Shown: positions 55,284 through 63,990 of the stretch, in pieces
How positions within the stretch are numbered: position 1 is the stretch's first letter
Layout of the letters: each line of letters opens with the position of its first letter
From: Streptococcus minor DSM 17118
GTDB lineage: Bacteria > Bacillota > Bacilli > Lactobacillales > Streptococcaceae
Length of the DNA stretch: 64,000 bases
Direction of reading: 5' to 3'
Assembly (NCBI RefSeq): GCF_000377005.1
Contig: NZ_AQYB01000033.1
Coordinates: 434,001 to 498,000 of the forward strand
Translations under genes and position numbers: made by a program
Notes under the pieces: generated by a model
Told to the model about the DNA's origin: nothing
Databases searched by the model: none
Seen by the model: the letters and a program-made list of their open reading frames with translations, nothing else

Positions 55284-56042
55284 CTATTTAAAATAGCGCC
55301 GAACCATCTGGTACTGCATCAGATTGATAAAGACATGAATCGTCAAAATCACAGCGTATGCTACTAGCTGCTGGGTCTGTGTCACTATTTCGATGAAAAA
55401 TACCACAATATAGAGAGCTGGTAAGAGGCGCTGATTCAGATTAAATTGGATGACAAAGGCCTGTTCAAAATTAGCTTGCTTTTCACCCTCATCTAAGGAA
55501 TACATATAATCCTTCACTTCATTGACCGTTGGAAAAGCTGATAATTTATAATTGCGAAGCTTCTGTGTGGTTTTGAATATAACAATCTGTTCAACGACCA
55601 TAATGGGAACAAAGAGTAAATCAAACATAGAAAACACTAAGGCTGCACTCTCCCTACCAATGATAAATCTAATGCCAAGCAGAAGATTAAAGACTATCAT
55701 ACTAGCTACAATATTGTATAAAATAGTAGCGTATTCCAAGTATCGAAAGGTTTTAGGATAGAGTTCATCCACCAAGTCATCATCCATCGCTTCCGCTGCT
55801 ATAAACTGAGCATGAGAACGCCTAGTTTGCCATAGAAAATAGGCAGTCAGAATACTGAGTAAAATCAAAACAGGTCTCGTAAACCAGAAAATAGTATCTA
55901 CTGGAATACCCCTAAGTAAGCCTTTGAAGTCATAAGAACCCATAACAAATCCAATCACACCACCGACCAGACCACCTAGCATCATCCAAGCAAGGAAGCG
56001 TAAGACCCTTTTTGGTGTGCTTATTTGTTTCCCATTTTTCAT
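55284..56042 (-). CDS. DUF3169 family membrane protein
   Basis: 252 residues with about six hydrophobic segments (pairs near 15-50, 90-130, 195-245) and a short cytosolic segment in the middle. DUF3169 proteins are commonly encoded next to XRE regulators in Gram-positive bacteria. It overlaps the XRE gene by four bases (ATGA), so the two are translationally coupled, which suggests that the membrane protein controls or is controlled by the regulator. Function unknown. Confidence 0.75.
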   Translation of the reverse strand: MKNGKQISTPKRVLRFLAWMMLGGLVGGVIGFVMGSYDFKGLLRGIPVDTIFWFTRPVLILLSILTAYFLWQTRRSHAQFIAAEAMDDDLVDELYPKTFRYLEYATILYNIVASMIVFNLLLGIRFIIGRESAALVFSMFDLLFVPIMVVEQIVIFKTTQKLRNYKLSAFPTVNEVKDYMYSLDEGEKQANFEQAFVIQFNLNQRLLPALYIVVFFIEIVTQTQQLVAYAVILTIHVFINLMQYQMVRRYFK

Positions 56043-56254
56043 TCTTCTACCTCCACTAATCGAAAGACATTTTCCAAGGGCTCGTGAAAAACTTGAGCAA
56101 TTTTCATAGCAATGACGACAGATGGAGTATACTCTCCTCGCTCGATCAAACTAATGGTCTGACGCGAAACTCCCGCCAACTTAGCCATCTCTGTCTGATT
56201 TACCCCATCTCTGGCCCGCAATTCTTTCAGACGATTTTTTAATACCAAAGCCAT
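56039..56254 (-). CDS. XRE-family HTH regulator
   Basis: 71 residues, a single helix-turn-helix domain: LKELRARDGVNQTEMAKLAGVSRQTISLIERGEYTPSVV at about 8-46, with the recognition helix VSRQTISLIE. There is no effector domain. Regulators this small usually sit in pairs with DUF3169-like membrane proteins. A self-regulating role on the operator repeats at 58762-58824 is proposed from context only. Confidence 0.88.
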   Translation of the reverse strand: MALVLKNRLKELRARDGVNQTEMAKLAGVSRQTISLIERGEYTPSVVIAMKIAQVFHEPLENVFRLVEVEE

Positions 56255-56266
56255 ACTTCTCCCTCC

Positions 56267-56965
56267 TTATCGAATGACTTGCTTTTGACGTGTCAACCAG
56301 ACAACAGCCAAGATAGAAGCCACTAACCATAGAAGCAAGAAAAGGAATGATTTATCCGAGAGTTGATAATCAGCTAATTTTTGACTATAAATAAAATAGG
56401 AACCGAGGTAGGTAAAGCCGATAATCTTCTCAACTGTCTTATCCAACATCGAAAACATAGGTAAAAGCATCGTCACCATCATAATAGGCATGGCTCCAAT
56501 AGTCGCACGTGCTTGGGTATCAGATACGAGAGCAAAGCCCATGAAGATGAAGAATACTACCAAGGTGGTGGCTAACATGACTGGGATATATTGCCAGCCT
56601 AGTTTATCCCAATCAACTTGCAAGTAGAAAGGTAGAACAATTAGATAGACCAAGTTTACCAGAAAAGGAATCATTAGACTTGCCAGAACATATTCCCAAC
56701 TCTTAACACCAGCCAAACGCAGGCTGCGCTGGTTGTTTTTTTCTGCTTCTTCTCCTAATACAGTCGGCAAAAGATAACCCAGAAAAGCAGGTACCATCGG
56801 CAAAACCATGAAGAGAATCATATTTTCCATCCCTTCTCGTCCCTTGAACATGTACTGGTAAAGAACAACCATCAAGATAGGCATGACAAGATAGATAGAA
56901 ATCATTTTATTGGCCAAAATCATTTGCATTCGGCTCCAGAGAAGCGCATTGATTCGTCTAAACAT
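56267..56965 (-). CDS. ABC-2 type permease
   Basis: 232 residues with six hydrophobic segments (about 20-40, 55-75, 100-120, 135-160, 170-190, 210-228) and no other domain. Its start overlaps the ATPase gene by 8 nt. A permease of this size with a DrrA-like ATPase fits export of a peptide or drug, or immunity against a bacteriocin. No bacteriocin gene was seen nearby. Confidence 0.8.
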   Translation of the reverse strand: MFRRINALLWSRMQMILANKMISIYLVMPILMVVLYQYMFKGREGMENMILFMVLPMVPAFLGYLLPTVLGEEAEKNNQRSLRLAGVKSWEYVLASLMIPFLVNLVYLIVLPFYLQVDWDKLGWQYIPVMLATTLVVFFIFMGFALVSDTQARATIGAMPIMMVTMLLPMFSMLDKTVEKIIGFTYLGSYFIYSQKLADYQLSDKSFLFLLLWLVASILAVVWLTRQKQVIR

Positions 56966-57794
56966 GTAAAGTTCCTCCTGTCAGTGAGATAAAGATATCT
57001 TCCAAAGTGGGTTCACAAGAGTGGATGGTCTCGATTTCTTCCATGTGGTCTAGCCGAGTCAATTCATCATAGGCTAGTTCTTTCTCCCGTCCATTCTGGT
57101 AGCAAATGCGAACCCGCTTATCTGTGTAATACTTCTTCATAAGCTCAGCTGGTTGGCCTGTCTCTACTATTTTTCCTTGATAGAGTAGCGCCACGCGGTC
57201 ACAAAGAAGTGTTGCTTCCTGCATATCATGAGTTGTTAAGAAAATGGTGATTCCTTGCTCTTTTAGTTCTAACAATAACTTGTGAATCATACGAGAAGTC
57301 GACGGGTCTAATCCACTAGTTGGCTCATCCAAAAAGAGAAATTTAGGTTGATGGATGAGAGCACGTGCTAGAAGCATCCGCTGCTTCATCCCAGTGGATA
57401 ATTTTTCAGCTGGTTTGTGTCGACTATCATAGAGACCAACACGTTTGAGAATAGCATCTACCTGCTGATTGGACACCCCAAACCATTTGCTATAAACTTG
57501 GATGTTTTTATACAGGCTCATTTTTTCATAAAAGCCACTGGTATCACTGACTATACCAATCTGAGCAAAATCATCACTGTTCAGAGTAGTCGCTTCCTTG
57601 CCAAAAATCTTACTCGTTCCTTCTGTTGCCAAAAGTTGACCTGTCAAAATATTGATGGTAGTAGTTTTACCAGATCCTGAAGGACCTAAAAAACCAAAGA
57701 TTTCTCCCTCCTCAATATCAAATGCAATCCCATTCAGTGCTACCTGTTTACCAAAATGCTTGACCACATTCTTTACTTCTATCATTTTTACCAT
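56958..57794 (-). CDS. ABC transporter ATPase (DrrA/CcmA-like)
   Basis: 278 residues: Walker A GPSGSGKTT (about 37-45), Q-loop VSDTSGFYEKMSLYKNI (no glutamine at the usual place), signature LSTGMKQR (T in place of G in the second position), Walker B FLFLDEPTSGLD, switch LTTHDM. A C-terminal extension of about 60 residues (YYTDKRVRICYQNGREKEL) ends in the ...TLEDIFISLTGG motif typical of this class. Partner permease at 56267. AAAGGA supports the first ATG. Confidence 0.88.
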   Translation of the reverse strand: MVKMIEVKNVVKHFGKQVALNGIAFDIEEGEIFGFLGPSGSGKTTTINILTGQLLATEGTSKIFGKEATTLNSDDFAQIGIVSDTSGFYEKMSLYKNIQVYSKWFGVSNQQVDAILKRVGLYDSRHKPAEKLSTGMKQRMLLARALIHQPKFLFLDEPTSGLDPSTSRMIHKLLLELKEQGITIFLTTHDMQEATLLCDRVALLYQGKIVETGQPAELMKKYYTDKRVRICYQNGREKELAYDELTRLDHMEEIETIHSCEPTLEDIFISLTGGTLHV

Positions 57795-57808
57795 AGTATA
57801 GTCCTTTC

Positions 57809-58135
57809 TTATTGGATTGGTTTTAATTCTCTAATACTATCAATGCGAACAATCCGAATCTCTGTCTGCTGTTTTTTATCGACTCTACTGAGTTTGAGCC
57901 ATTCTTCATCCACATCAACAATCTCATATTCTTCGGTCACTCCACTTTCAAACATGAGCTGACATTTACTTCCCATCAAGTCTTGAATCATCTTGGACAT
58001 CATGCTCTCTCCTTTTTTTCTATTTATTTTCTCTAATTTTTTCATCCGAAAATGCAATGTTTCTACCTTACTCGATAGGCCTATATTGAAGATAGCCATG
58101 ATGAACGCCATTACACCAAAAAATTCCATTTTCAT
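57809..58135 (-). CDS. Small coiled-coil membrane-anchored protein, unrecognised
   Basis: 108 residues from MKMEFFGVMAF; the longer open frame lies inside the neighbouring DUF3267 gene and AAAGGCAG precedes this start. One hydrophobic N-terminal helix (about 3-20), a short basic coiled-coil stretch (KKLEKINRKKGE), then a small beta-rich domain (CQLMFESGVTEEYEIVDVDEEWLKLSRV). The second part resembles an SH3-like/DUF-type fold but is not identified. It lies between DUF3267 copy 2 and the ATPase, within the operon. Confidence 0.7.
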   Translation of the reverse strand: MKMEFFGVMAFIMAIFNIGLSSKVETLHFRMKKLEKINRKKGESMMSKMIQDLMGSKCQLMFESGVTEEYEIVDVDEEWLKLSRVDKKQQTEIRIVRIDSIRELKPIQ

Positions 58136-58145
58136 CACTGCCTTT

Positions 58146-58703
58146 CTATGCTTGATAAATAAGAATTCCTGTCTCTGTATCTTCAACGCGAATATCAACT
58201 TTGGCAAATTTGACCAAGAGAAGATAAGCGTAATAGAAATCTCCCACACAACTTGCAGCATGAGTAGAGGCCAGTAGAATATAGAAAGGAGCTGATATCC
58301 ACCCAATCATCAATCCCAAAGTCAAAGCCAAGCTAATCAAAACAAAGGGAGCCAACCCAATGACTATAAATTGTTTCCGATGATAGAGAGAGCCTGGACT
58401 CGTCGCGTATGCCATCATTGCATCCCACTTAAAACCATACTTGACAGGATTTTCTGGACTGAAACGTTTGAAGAAGAAACCATGGATACCTTCGTGGATA
58501 AATAGCAAGAGAATATAGAACAGCGGGAAATAGAGGATCCATTGTAATTCTATCGTAGCGGAAGTCAGTTGACCTGCTAAAACCAGATTGGTCATAAAAG
58601 TAAACAGTGGTACAAAAAGAATCAGCAATATAAAAGCACCTAGATTAAGCCTCCAAATAAGCTTTTTATTCTCTAAAATATTGATTTCATATATTTTTTT
58701 CAT
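58146..58703 (-). CDS. DUF3267 zincin-like membrane protein, copy 2
   Basis: 185 residues from MKKIYEINIL; the longer frame crosses the promoter. HEGIH (H70-H74) is the zinc motif, followed by FFFKRFSPENPVKYGFKW and IVIGLAPFVLISL, matching copy 1 (54542-55120) in order and spacing. Four hydrophobic segments. First gene of the operon, directly behind the TTGTCAA repeats. A membrane protease that works with the ABC transporter, for example processing or degrading a peptide, is a guess from context. Confidence 0.82.
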   Translation of the reverse strand: MKKIYEINILENKKLIWRLNLGAFILLILFVPLFTFMTNLVLAGQLTSATIELQWILYFPLFYILLLFIHEGIHGFFFKRFSPENPVKYGFKWDAMMAYATSPGSLYHRKQFIVIGLAPFVLISLALTLGLMIGWISAPFYILLASTHAASCVGDFYYAYLLLVKFAKVDIRVEDTETGILIYQA

Positions 58704-58740
58704 AATAAACCTCCTTGCACTGAGTATTTTTTTCACCTTT

Positions 58741-58824
58741 ATTGTAACACTTCTTTTTCTTTTTGACAACTATTATTGTCAAAAAAGATACATTTGTTGT
58801 CAAAATGTTTATAAACTTTGTCAA
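58741..58824 (-). promoter_or_regulatory. Promoter and phased operator repeats of the DUF3267/ABC/XRE operon
   Basis: The promoter on the minus strand is TTGTCA (58764-58769), a 17-bp spacer and TACAAT (58741-58746). TTGTCAA repeats (plus-strand reading) begin at 58776, 58797 and 58818, exactly 21 bp apart, and an inverted TTGACAA at 58763-58769 forms the palindrome TTTGACAA-N6-TTGTCAAA. The palindrome covers the -35. The remainder of 58825-59012 holds nothing recognisable. Confidence 0.75.
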
Positions 58825-59012
58825 TTTTCCAATAGTAATCGGCAATATGAAAAGAAGAAATTTCAATATTCCTTATTCATTGATATAAAACATGAGTGTT
58901 TCCTATAAAAAGTAGCTTCCTTGTACTTGATATCAATTGTATTTGCCCTTTTTAAACCACCATATCCATGCAAGTTCTATTTTAAATATATATATAATTG
59001 GTTCCTGTTGTA

Positions 59013-59044
59013 CAAAAAAGCCCCGGATATCTTACTCCGAGGCT
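59013..59044 (-). terminator. Intrinsic terminator of the GT8-yccF unit
   Basis: AGCCCCGGA (59019-59027) pairs with TCCGAGGCT (59036-59044), one mismatch or wobble; on the minus strand TTTTTT follows. Confidence 0.85.
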
Positions 59045-59055
59045 GGTTAGATAAC

Positions 59056-59424
59056 CTAATCATAATAAATTTTTGCTCCAAAAGGAAAGAGACTGATACC
59101 TGCCAGCTTTATTGCTTGGAAGGCAAAGGGAATTCCGATAATCGTGATACACAGAAGAAGAGCACTAGCTAGATGCATCAGAGCTAGCTCCCAGCCAAAG
59201 AGAATAATCCAGATGATATTCAGTAAAAGACTTCCCAGACTGCCTCCACTTTCGATTTGCTTACCAAAGGGAAAGAGTCCGAAACTACCTATTTTAAAGC
59301 ACTGAAGACCAAAGGGAATCCCAATCACGGTGATACAAAGTAAAATCCCCACCAAGCTCCAGCTGAGCCAGGCCCAGAAACCTGCAAAAATAAACCAGAT
59401 TATATTGCCAAGTGTTTTCATCAT
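59056..59424 (-). CDS. YccF-domain membrane protein
   Basis: 122 residues with two copies of the YccF (DUF307) repeat, each a pair of hydrophobic helices ending in CITVIGIPFGLQCFKIG or CITIIGIPFAFQAIKLAG plus LFPFG. It is a short integral membrane protein of unknown role, widely distributed. The GT8 gene ends 8 nt upstream, so the two are probably one unit. Confidence 0.88.
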   Translation of the reverse strand: MMKTLGNIIWFIFAGFWAWLSWSLVGILLCITVIGIPFGLQCFKIGSFGLFPFGKQIESGGSLGSLLLNIIWIILFGWELALMHLASALLLCITIIGIPFAFQAIKLAGISLFPFGAKIYYD

Positions 59425-59432
59425 GATCCCTC

Positions 59433-60260
59433 CTATGATTTTCCTTCAAACTTACAAGTCAATTTAGCAATAAATTTATAGAGTCCCGAATAACGTCCAC
59501 GATAATTGGTCTTCCAAGGCTTGTCCCGTCCAGCAAAATGCAGAAAGACAGTATGATCAATCACCCAATCCAAATTCCATTTACCTTGACTCTTAGCTTG
59601 ATAAATCAGACTATAACGGGCATCATAATTGTAAATTTCATCTGGAATAGAGATAACTTGATCAGCATAGAGTCCATTGAGGACATCCTGGTCTGGTAAA
59701 ATCAACCAATTTCGATTCTTTTCGATAAAGTCTAAAATATCCTCCCGCTTAACTTGTAGACGGATGGCTTCAAGATTCATCAATAAGATTCCTGTGTTGA
59801 AATAGGAAGAATCCATTTCAAAGTTCTTGAGACGAAGTTTATTGACATAATCCAAGAGACGACCATCTTCGTTGTGACTAGCAGCAGCGTACAGTTTTTG
59901 CCCCATCTCCATATGATAGAATTTCTTAAAGTCGTTTAGACAGAGGATGTCAGCATCAAGATAGAGGATTTTATCGACTGTTGCTGGTAAATATTCATGT
60001 GCCAAGAGTCTGTAATAAATAGTATCTGGATAGCGGTCTGTTGTTGGAGCAGTAGCAAAAGCATCCTCTCCCACCACCACTGGATGATAGACCATGCCTA
60101 ATTTTTCAACAAAATACCTAATTTCAGCATCTTTCTTCAAAAGGACCTTTTGCATCAGATAAACCTGAAAAGCTTGATTTGGCATCTGTTGCACAATGGA
60201 GTAGAGCACAACCTTAAATTGCTCCACATAAGCATCATCAATCACAAATAATAGATTCAT
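59433..60260 (-). CDS. Glycosyltransferase family 8 protein
   Basis: 275 residues. The DxD nucleotide-sugar/metal motif is YLDADILCLND (about 96-106), with the N-terminal LLFVIDDAYVEQFKVVLYSI and the C-terminal metal histidine segment HFAGRDKPW (about 243). GT8 enzymes in streptococci add glucose or galactose to lipopolysaccharide-like, adhesin or wall glycans. The acceptor is unknown, and no SecA2/adhesin locus is nearby. Leads the GT8-yccF unit downstream of alaS. Confidence 0.88.
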   Translation of the reverse strand: MNLLFVIDDAYVEQFKVVLYSIVQQMPNQAFQVYLMQKVLLKKDAEIRYFVEKLGMVYHPVVVGEDAFATAPTTDRYPDTIYYRLLAHEYLPATVDKILYLDADILCLNDFKKFYHMEMGQKLYAAASHNEDGRLLDYVNKLRLKNFEMDSSYFNTGILLMNLEAIRLQVKREDILDFIEKNRNWLILPDQDVLNGLYADQVISIPDEIYNYDARYSLIYQAKSQGKWNLDWVIDHTVFLHFAGRDKPWKTNYRGRYSGLYKFIAKLTCKFEGKS

Positions 60261-60307
60261 TTCACTTATCTCCTTTTATAATGTCTCTATCCTACCACAA
60301 ATCAGAT

Positions 60308-60340
60308 AAAAAACCAAACTCTTCTTGAGTTTGGTTTTTT
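60308..60340 (-). terminator. Intrinsic terminator of alaS
   Basis: AAAAAACCAAACTC (60308-60321), a TTCTT loop and GAGTTTGGTTTTTT (60327-60340); bidirectionally T-tailed. Confidence 0.92.
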
Positions 60341-60343
60341 CAT

Positions 60344-62962
60344 TTACACATATTCAGCTACTGCTACTAGTAACTCTTGAATCTTGCTCGCATCCGAACC
60401 GCCAGCCATAGCCATATCTGGCTTACCGCCTCCACGGCCTGAAACGATTGGTGCTAGATTTTTGATAATATTTCCTGCATGTGCATCCTTGGATTTGCTT
60501 GCTACTAGGACATTTACTTTCTCTCCGATAGTCGCAACCAGAACCAAGACATCCGAATAGTCTTTTTGTTTCCAATTATCTGCAAAGGTGCGAAGGGCAC
60601 CAGCATCCGATACTGATACTTGGCTTGCGATGTAGCGAAGACCATTTGCCTCCTTAATATCCTTGAAGAGATCGCCAGCTGCAGCCGCAGCCGCTTTTTC
60701 TTTCAGTTCAGCAACTTCTTTTTGTAGGTCACGTACTTGCTCCACTAAGGCTACCACCTTGCCAGGGGCATCCTTTAGCTGTGGAGACTTAACAGCCTTA
60801 GCAACTTCCTTAAGTGCATCCTCTTGGGTTCGATAAGCTTCGAAGGCTTGTTTTCCAGTCACTGCAAACAGACGACGGGTACCTGAACCAATCCCTTCTT
60901 CCTTAACAATCTTAAAGAGTCCAATTTCAGAGGTATTGGCTAAGTGAGTGCCACCACAGAGTTCGATTGAGTAATCCCCAATTTTGACAACACGAACATG
61001 CTTGCCGTATTTTTCGCCAAAGAGAGCCATTGCCCCCATAGCTTTTGCAGTTTCAATGTCAGTTTCCACTGTCTCAATTGGGATGGCATTCCAAATTTGT
61101 TGGTTGACTTCTTCTTCGATCTGACGAAGCTCATCAGCAGTCACTGCTTCAAAATGAGTAAAGTCAAAGCGTAGAACTTCCTCATCATTGAGGGAACCAG
61201 CTTGTGTTGCATGTTCACCAATGATATTGTGAAGAGCGGCATGTAGCAAATGAGTCGCTGTGTGGTTTTTCTCAACAGAGCGACGGCGTTGGCTGTCAAT
61301 TTCAAGAGTATAGTTTGTTCCAACTGCCAAACTTGCAAGGACCTCTACCGTATGCAAAGCTTGTCCATTTGGTGCTTTTTGCACATCAGTAACACGCGCC
61401 ACAATATCACCCTTGGTATTCTTGATTACTCCGTGGTCAGCAACTTGTCCACCCATTTCAGCATAGAATGGTGTTTGAGCAAAAACGAGAAGAGCTTGAC
61501 CTTCTGAAACTACTTCTGAACGCTCATTATCCGTGATGATAACTGAAAGGGTACTATCCAGAACCTCGTTTTCATAATCAAAAGTAGATGGCTCAACAAT
61601 TCCAGCTAAGGTTTCATTTTGCATACCCATAGAACCACCCTTGACCACACTGGCACGGGCGCGTTCTTGCTGTTCCTTCATAGCAACCTTGAAGCCTTCG
61701 TGGTCAATCTTGAAGCCCTGATCTTCTGCCATTTCTTCTGTCAATTCGACTGGGAAGCCATATGTATCATAGAGTTTGAAAATATCTTTGCCTTCTAAGG
61801 TATCTTTTCCTGCTTCCTTCAACTGAGCCAACAGATGATCCAAATGACCTGAACCCGCATCGATGGTACGCTCAAAAGTTTCTTCCTCGCGCTTGATGAT
61901 TTTCTCGATAAATGCACGTTTTTCAAGAACTTCTGGATAGTAAGATTCCATAATTTGACCAACAGTCGCAACTAGCTTGTAAAGGAAGGTCTCATTGACA
62001 CCCAAGCGACGGCCATGCATGACTGCTCGACGCAAAAGACGACGGAGAACATAGCCACGTCCCTCATTTCCTGGTAAGGCTCCGTCACCGATGGCAAAGG
62101 AGAGAGCACGGATATGGTCTGCAATGACCTTGAAGCTCATATTGTCACCGTCTGGGTCATAGGTCTTGCCAGAGATTTTTTCTACTTCCCGAATGATAGG
62201 CATGAACAGATCTGTTTCAAAATTGGTTTTTGCCCCTTGGATAACGGCAGCAAAACGTTCCAAACCGGCTCCCGTATCGATGTTCTTATTTGGTAATTCC
62301 TTGTACTCCGAACGTGGAACTGCTGGATCAGCATTGAACTGGGATAAGACAATATTCCAAATTTCGATATAGCGGTCATTTTCCAAATCTTCTTCTAGAA
62401 GGCGGATACCAATATTTTCAGGGTCAAATTCTGGACCTCGGTCAAAAAAGATTTCTGTATCTGGACCAGAAGGACCCGCACCGATTTCCCAGAAATTCCC
62501 TTCTAAAGGAATGAGATGACTTGGATCTACACCACAAGCAATCCAGCGGTTATAGGACTCTGTGTCATCTGGATAGTAGGTCATATAGAGTTTGTCTTTT
62601 GGAAAGGCAAACCAGTCTGGGCTGGTCAAAAGCTCGTAGCCCCACTCAATAGCCTCATCACGGAAATAATCTCCGATGGAGAAATTTCCCAGCATTTCAA
62701 ACATGGTATGGTGGCGAGCCGTTTTACCAACATTCTCAATATCATTGGTACGAATCGACTTTTGTGCATTGGTAATCCGTGGATTTTCAGGAATAACAGA
62801 TCCATCGAAATATTTCTTGAGGGTCGCAACCCCAGAATTGATCCACAAGAGAGTTGGATCATTGACAGGAACAAGATTGGCAGAAGGTTCCACAGAGTGA
62901 CCTTTTGATTTCCAGAAATCCAACCACATTTGGCGGATTTGGGCAGAAGACATTTGTTTCAT
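60344..62962 (-). CDS. alaS: Alanyl-tRNA synthetase
   Basis: 872 residues, matching streptococcal AlaS. Class II catalytic core at the N-terminus ([19 protein letters not shown] about 81-99), editing domain with zinc ligands [12 protein letters not shown] (about 569) and LCGGTH (about 667), coiled coil, and C-Ala domain with [14 protein letters not shown] near the end. No Shine-Dalgarno is visible before the ATG; a TAATAT 8 nt upstream may be a -10. A T-box leader lies further upstream, before the LURP-one gene (63266). Confidence 0.98.
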   Translation of the reverse strand: MKQMSSAQIRQMWLDFWKSKGHSVEPSANLVPVNDPTLLWINSGVATLKKYFDGSVIPENPRITNAQKSIRTNDIENVGKTARHHTMFEMLGNFSIGDYFRDEAIEWGYELLTSPDWFAFPKDKLYMTYYPDDTESYNRWIACGVDPSHLIPLEGNFWEIGAGPSGPDTEIFFDRGPEFDPENIGIRLLEEDLENDRYIEIWNIVLSQFNADPAVPRSEYKELPNKNIDTGAGLERFAAVIQGAKTNFETDLFMPIIREVEKISGKTYDPDGDNMSFKVIADHIRALSFAIGDGALPGNEGRGYVLRRLLRRAVMHGRRLGVNETFLYKLVATVGQIMESYYPEVLEKRAFIEKIIKREEETFERTIDAGSGHLDHLLAQLKEAGKDTLEGKDIFKLYDTYGFPVELTEEMAEDQGFKIDHEGFKVAMKEQQERARASVVKGGSMGMQNETLAGIVEPSTFDYENEVLDSTLSVIITDNERSEVVSEGQALLVFAQTPFYAEMGGQVADHGVIKNTKGDIVARVTDVQKAPNGQALHTVEVLASLAVGTNYTLEIDSQRRRSVEKNHTATHLLHAALHNIIGEHATQAGSLNDEEVLRFDFTHFEAVTADELRQIEEEVNQQIWNAIPIETVETDIETAKAMGAMALFGEKYGKHVRVVKIGDYSIELCGGTHLANTSEIGLFKIVKEEGIGSGTRRLFAVTGKQAFEAYRTQEDALKEVAKAVKSPQLKDAPGKVVALVEQVRDLQKEVAELKEKAAAAAAGDLFKDIKEANGLRYIASQVSVSDAGALRTFADNWKQKDYSDVLVLVATIGEKVNVLVASKSKDAHAGNIIKNLAPIVSGRGGGKPDMAMAGGSDASKIQELLVAVAEYV

Positions 62963-63265
62963 AGTATAAGATATTAGAGCATGAAGCGCAAAGTAAAAAT
63001 GAGGATAGTGCTATCAAGAGTTCAGTATCTCAAAACACAAGCTGTAGCGAAGATATAGCTTGTGACAAGGAGAGAATAGTAAGCTACTGGAACTCAAAGA
63101 ATGCTATCTTTTCACTAGACATTTTGCTCAGGTTCAGTTGGGAAAACTTGAACCCTTTCCTTTCTTTTAGATTAAATAGTAAATATAGGAATTCAGAATC
63201 CACTCATTCTATCATAGGAAGAATGCAATTCCTTTTCCGTATTAGGTTGTTTTTATTAGTATCAA
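62963..63265. other. Gap between alaS and the LURP-one gene
   Basis: Contains a CACAAGCT/AGCTTGTG hairpin (63036-63043 with 63057-63064) followed on the minus strand by TTTTG, and a second hairpin GGTTC-AGTT/AACT-GAACC (about 63130-63153). They may end or pause transcripts from the LURP-one gene, or regulate alaS. No open reading frame worth reporting. Confidence 0.5.
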
Positions 63266-63757
63266 CTAACTGCCATTGGTAGAGCTAGCTTCCATAGCCT
63301 TGACATAGTCGATAGCCACTACTAAGGAGATGACCAAATCAGCATAACTGTCATCGTAGACTTCAATATTATAAGTAGAGGTCAGACGGAACCATTCTTG
63401 AGAGATTCGTGCTACCAGTTGACCGTCTCGCACCAAATCAAAGTCCATATCCCAAAAATCGCCCTGAATCACCATGTTCAGATTGTCTATTCGGTAACGG
63501 GGCTTGAAGAGCGTCCATTCTTTACGAACAAAAAACGATTCTCCACAAGCTAAGTTTACCTTGAATTTGGGTAAAAAAGTTAAAAACTCCTTTTCAATCT
63601 GACTAACCAGATTTCCCTGCATATCTGTAATTGTAAATCGTTTAGGGACGCGAAATAAGCTTCCCTCACACTGATAGTAGGGCATTCCTGTTTCATCACT
63701 AATATTGAACCGGCCACCAAGTGACCACAATTCCTGTTTCAGTTGAAAAGTCTTCAC
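63266..63757 (-). CDS. LURP-one-related (DUF567/YxjI-like) protein
   Basis: 163 residues from a GTG at 63757 with GGAGG 5 nt upstream; the longer ATG frame at 63826 runs through the T-box and is rejected. The tubby-like/LURP-one pattern is visible: GGRFNISDETGMPYYQCEG, FTITDMQGNLVSQIEKE, WDMDFDLVRDGQLVARISQEW, and a hydrophobic C-terminal helix LVISLVVAIDYVKAMEASS. Function unknown in bacteria. It is the first gene behind the T-box and precedes alaS, so it may be amino-acid regulated. Confidence 0.8.
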   Translation of the reverse strand: MKTFQLKQELWSLGGRFNISDETGMPYYQCEGSLFRVPKRFTITDMQGNLVSQIEKEFLTFLPKFKVNLACGESFFVRKEWTLFKPRYRIDNLNMVIQGDFWDMDFDLVRDGQLVARISQEWFRLTSTYNIEVYDDSYADLVISLVVAIDYVKAMEASSTNGS

Positions 63758-63771
63758 ATCCACCTCCAAAA

Positions 63772-63990
63772 AACAAAGACAAGCCCAATCAACGAAGGGC
63801 GATTTGAACCGCGGTACCACCTTCATTTCATGAACTTGTCATTCTCGTTTAATCTATTTGATTGTAACCATTGAGTAGCCGGTTTTTCTGATTGTCCATG
63901 GCTCGCATCAACCGCCATTTTCCTGTATCCAATCCTCGAAAAACACATCTCAACACTTTATTATACTGATTTTTAAAATCTAGGTCAAGT
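63772..63990 (-). promoter_or_regulatory. T-box leader upstream of the LURP-one gene and alaS
   Basis: The promoter TTGACC (63983-63988), 17 bp, TATAAT (63960-63965) is on the minus strand. About 140 nt of leader follows, then the T-box core AAGGTGGTACCGCGG (rc of 63809-63823). A GCCC/GGGC hairpin (63783-63786 with 63797-63800) and a T-rich run end just before the GGAGG of the LURP-one gene. The specifier codon could not be located by eye; alanine is expected from alaS. Confidence 0.85.

Noticed and set aside
57001..57060. Bacteriocin precursor near the ABC-2 operon
   Set aside because: No double-glycine leader peptide or small cationic ORF with a ribosome-binding site was seen near the operon.
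63758..63826. Longer N-terminus of the LURP-one protein (ATG at 63826)
   Set aside because: The extra codons run through the T-box core and terminator; GTG at 63757 with GGAGG fits better.
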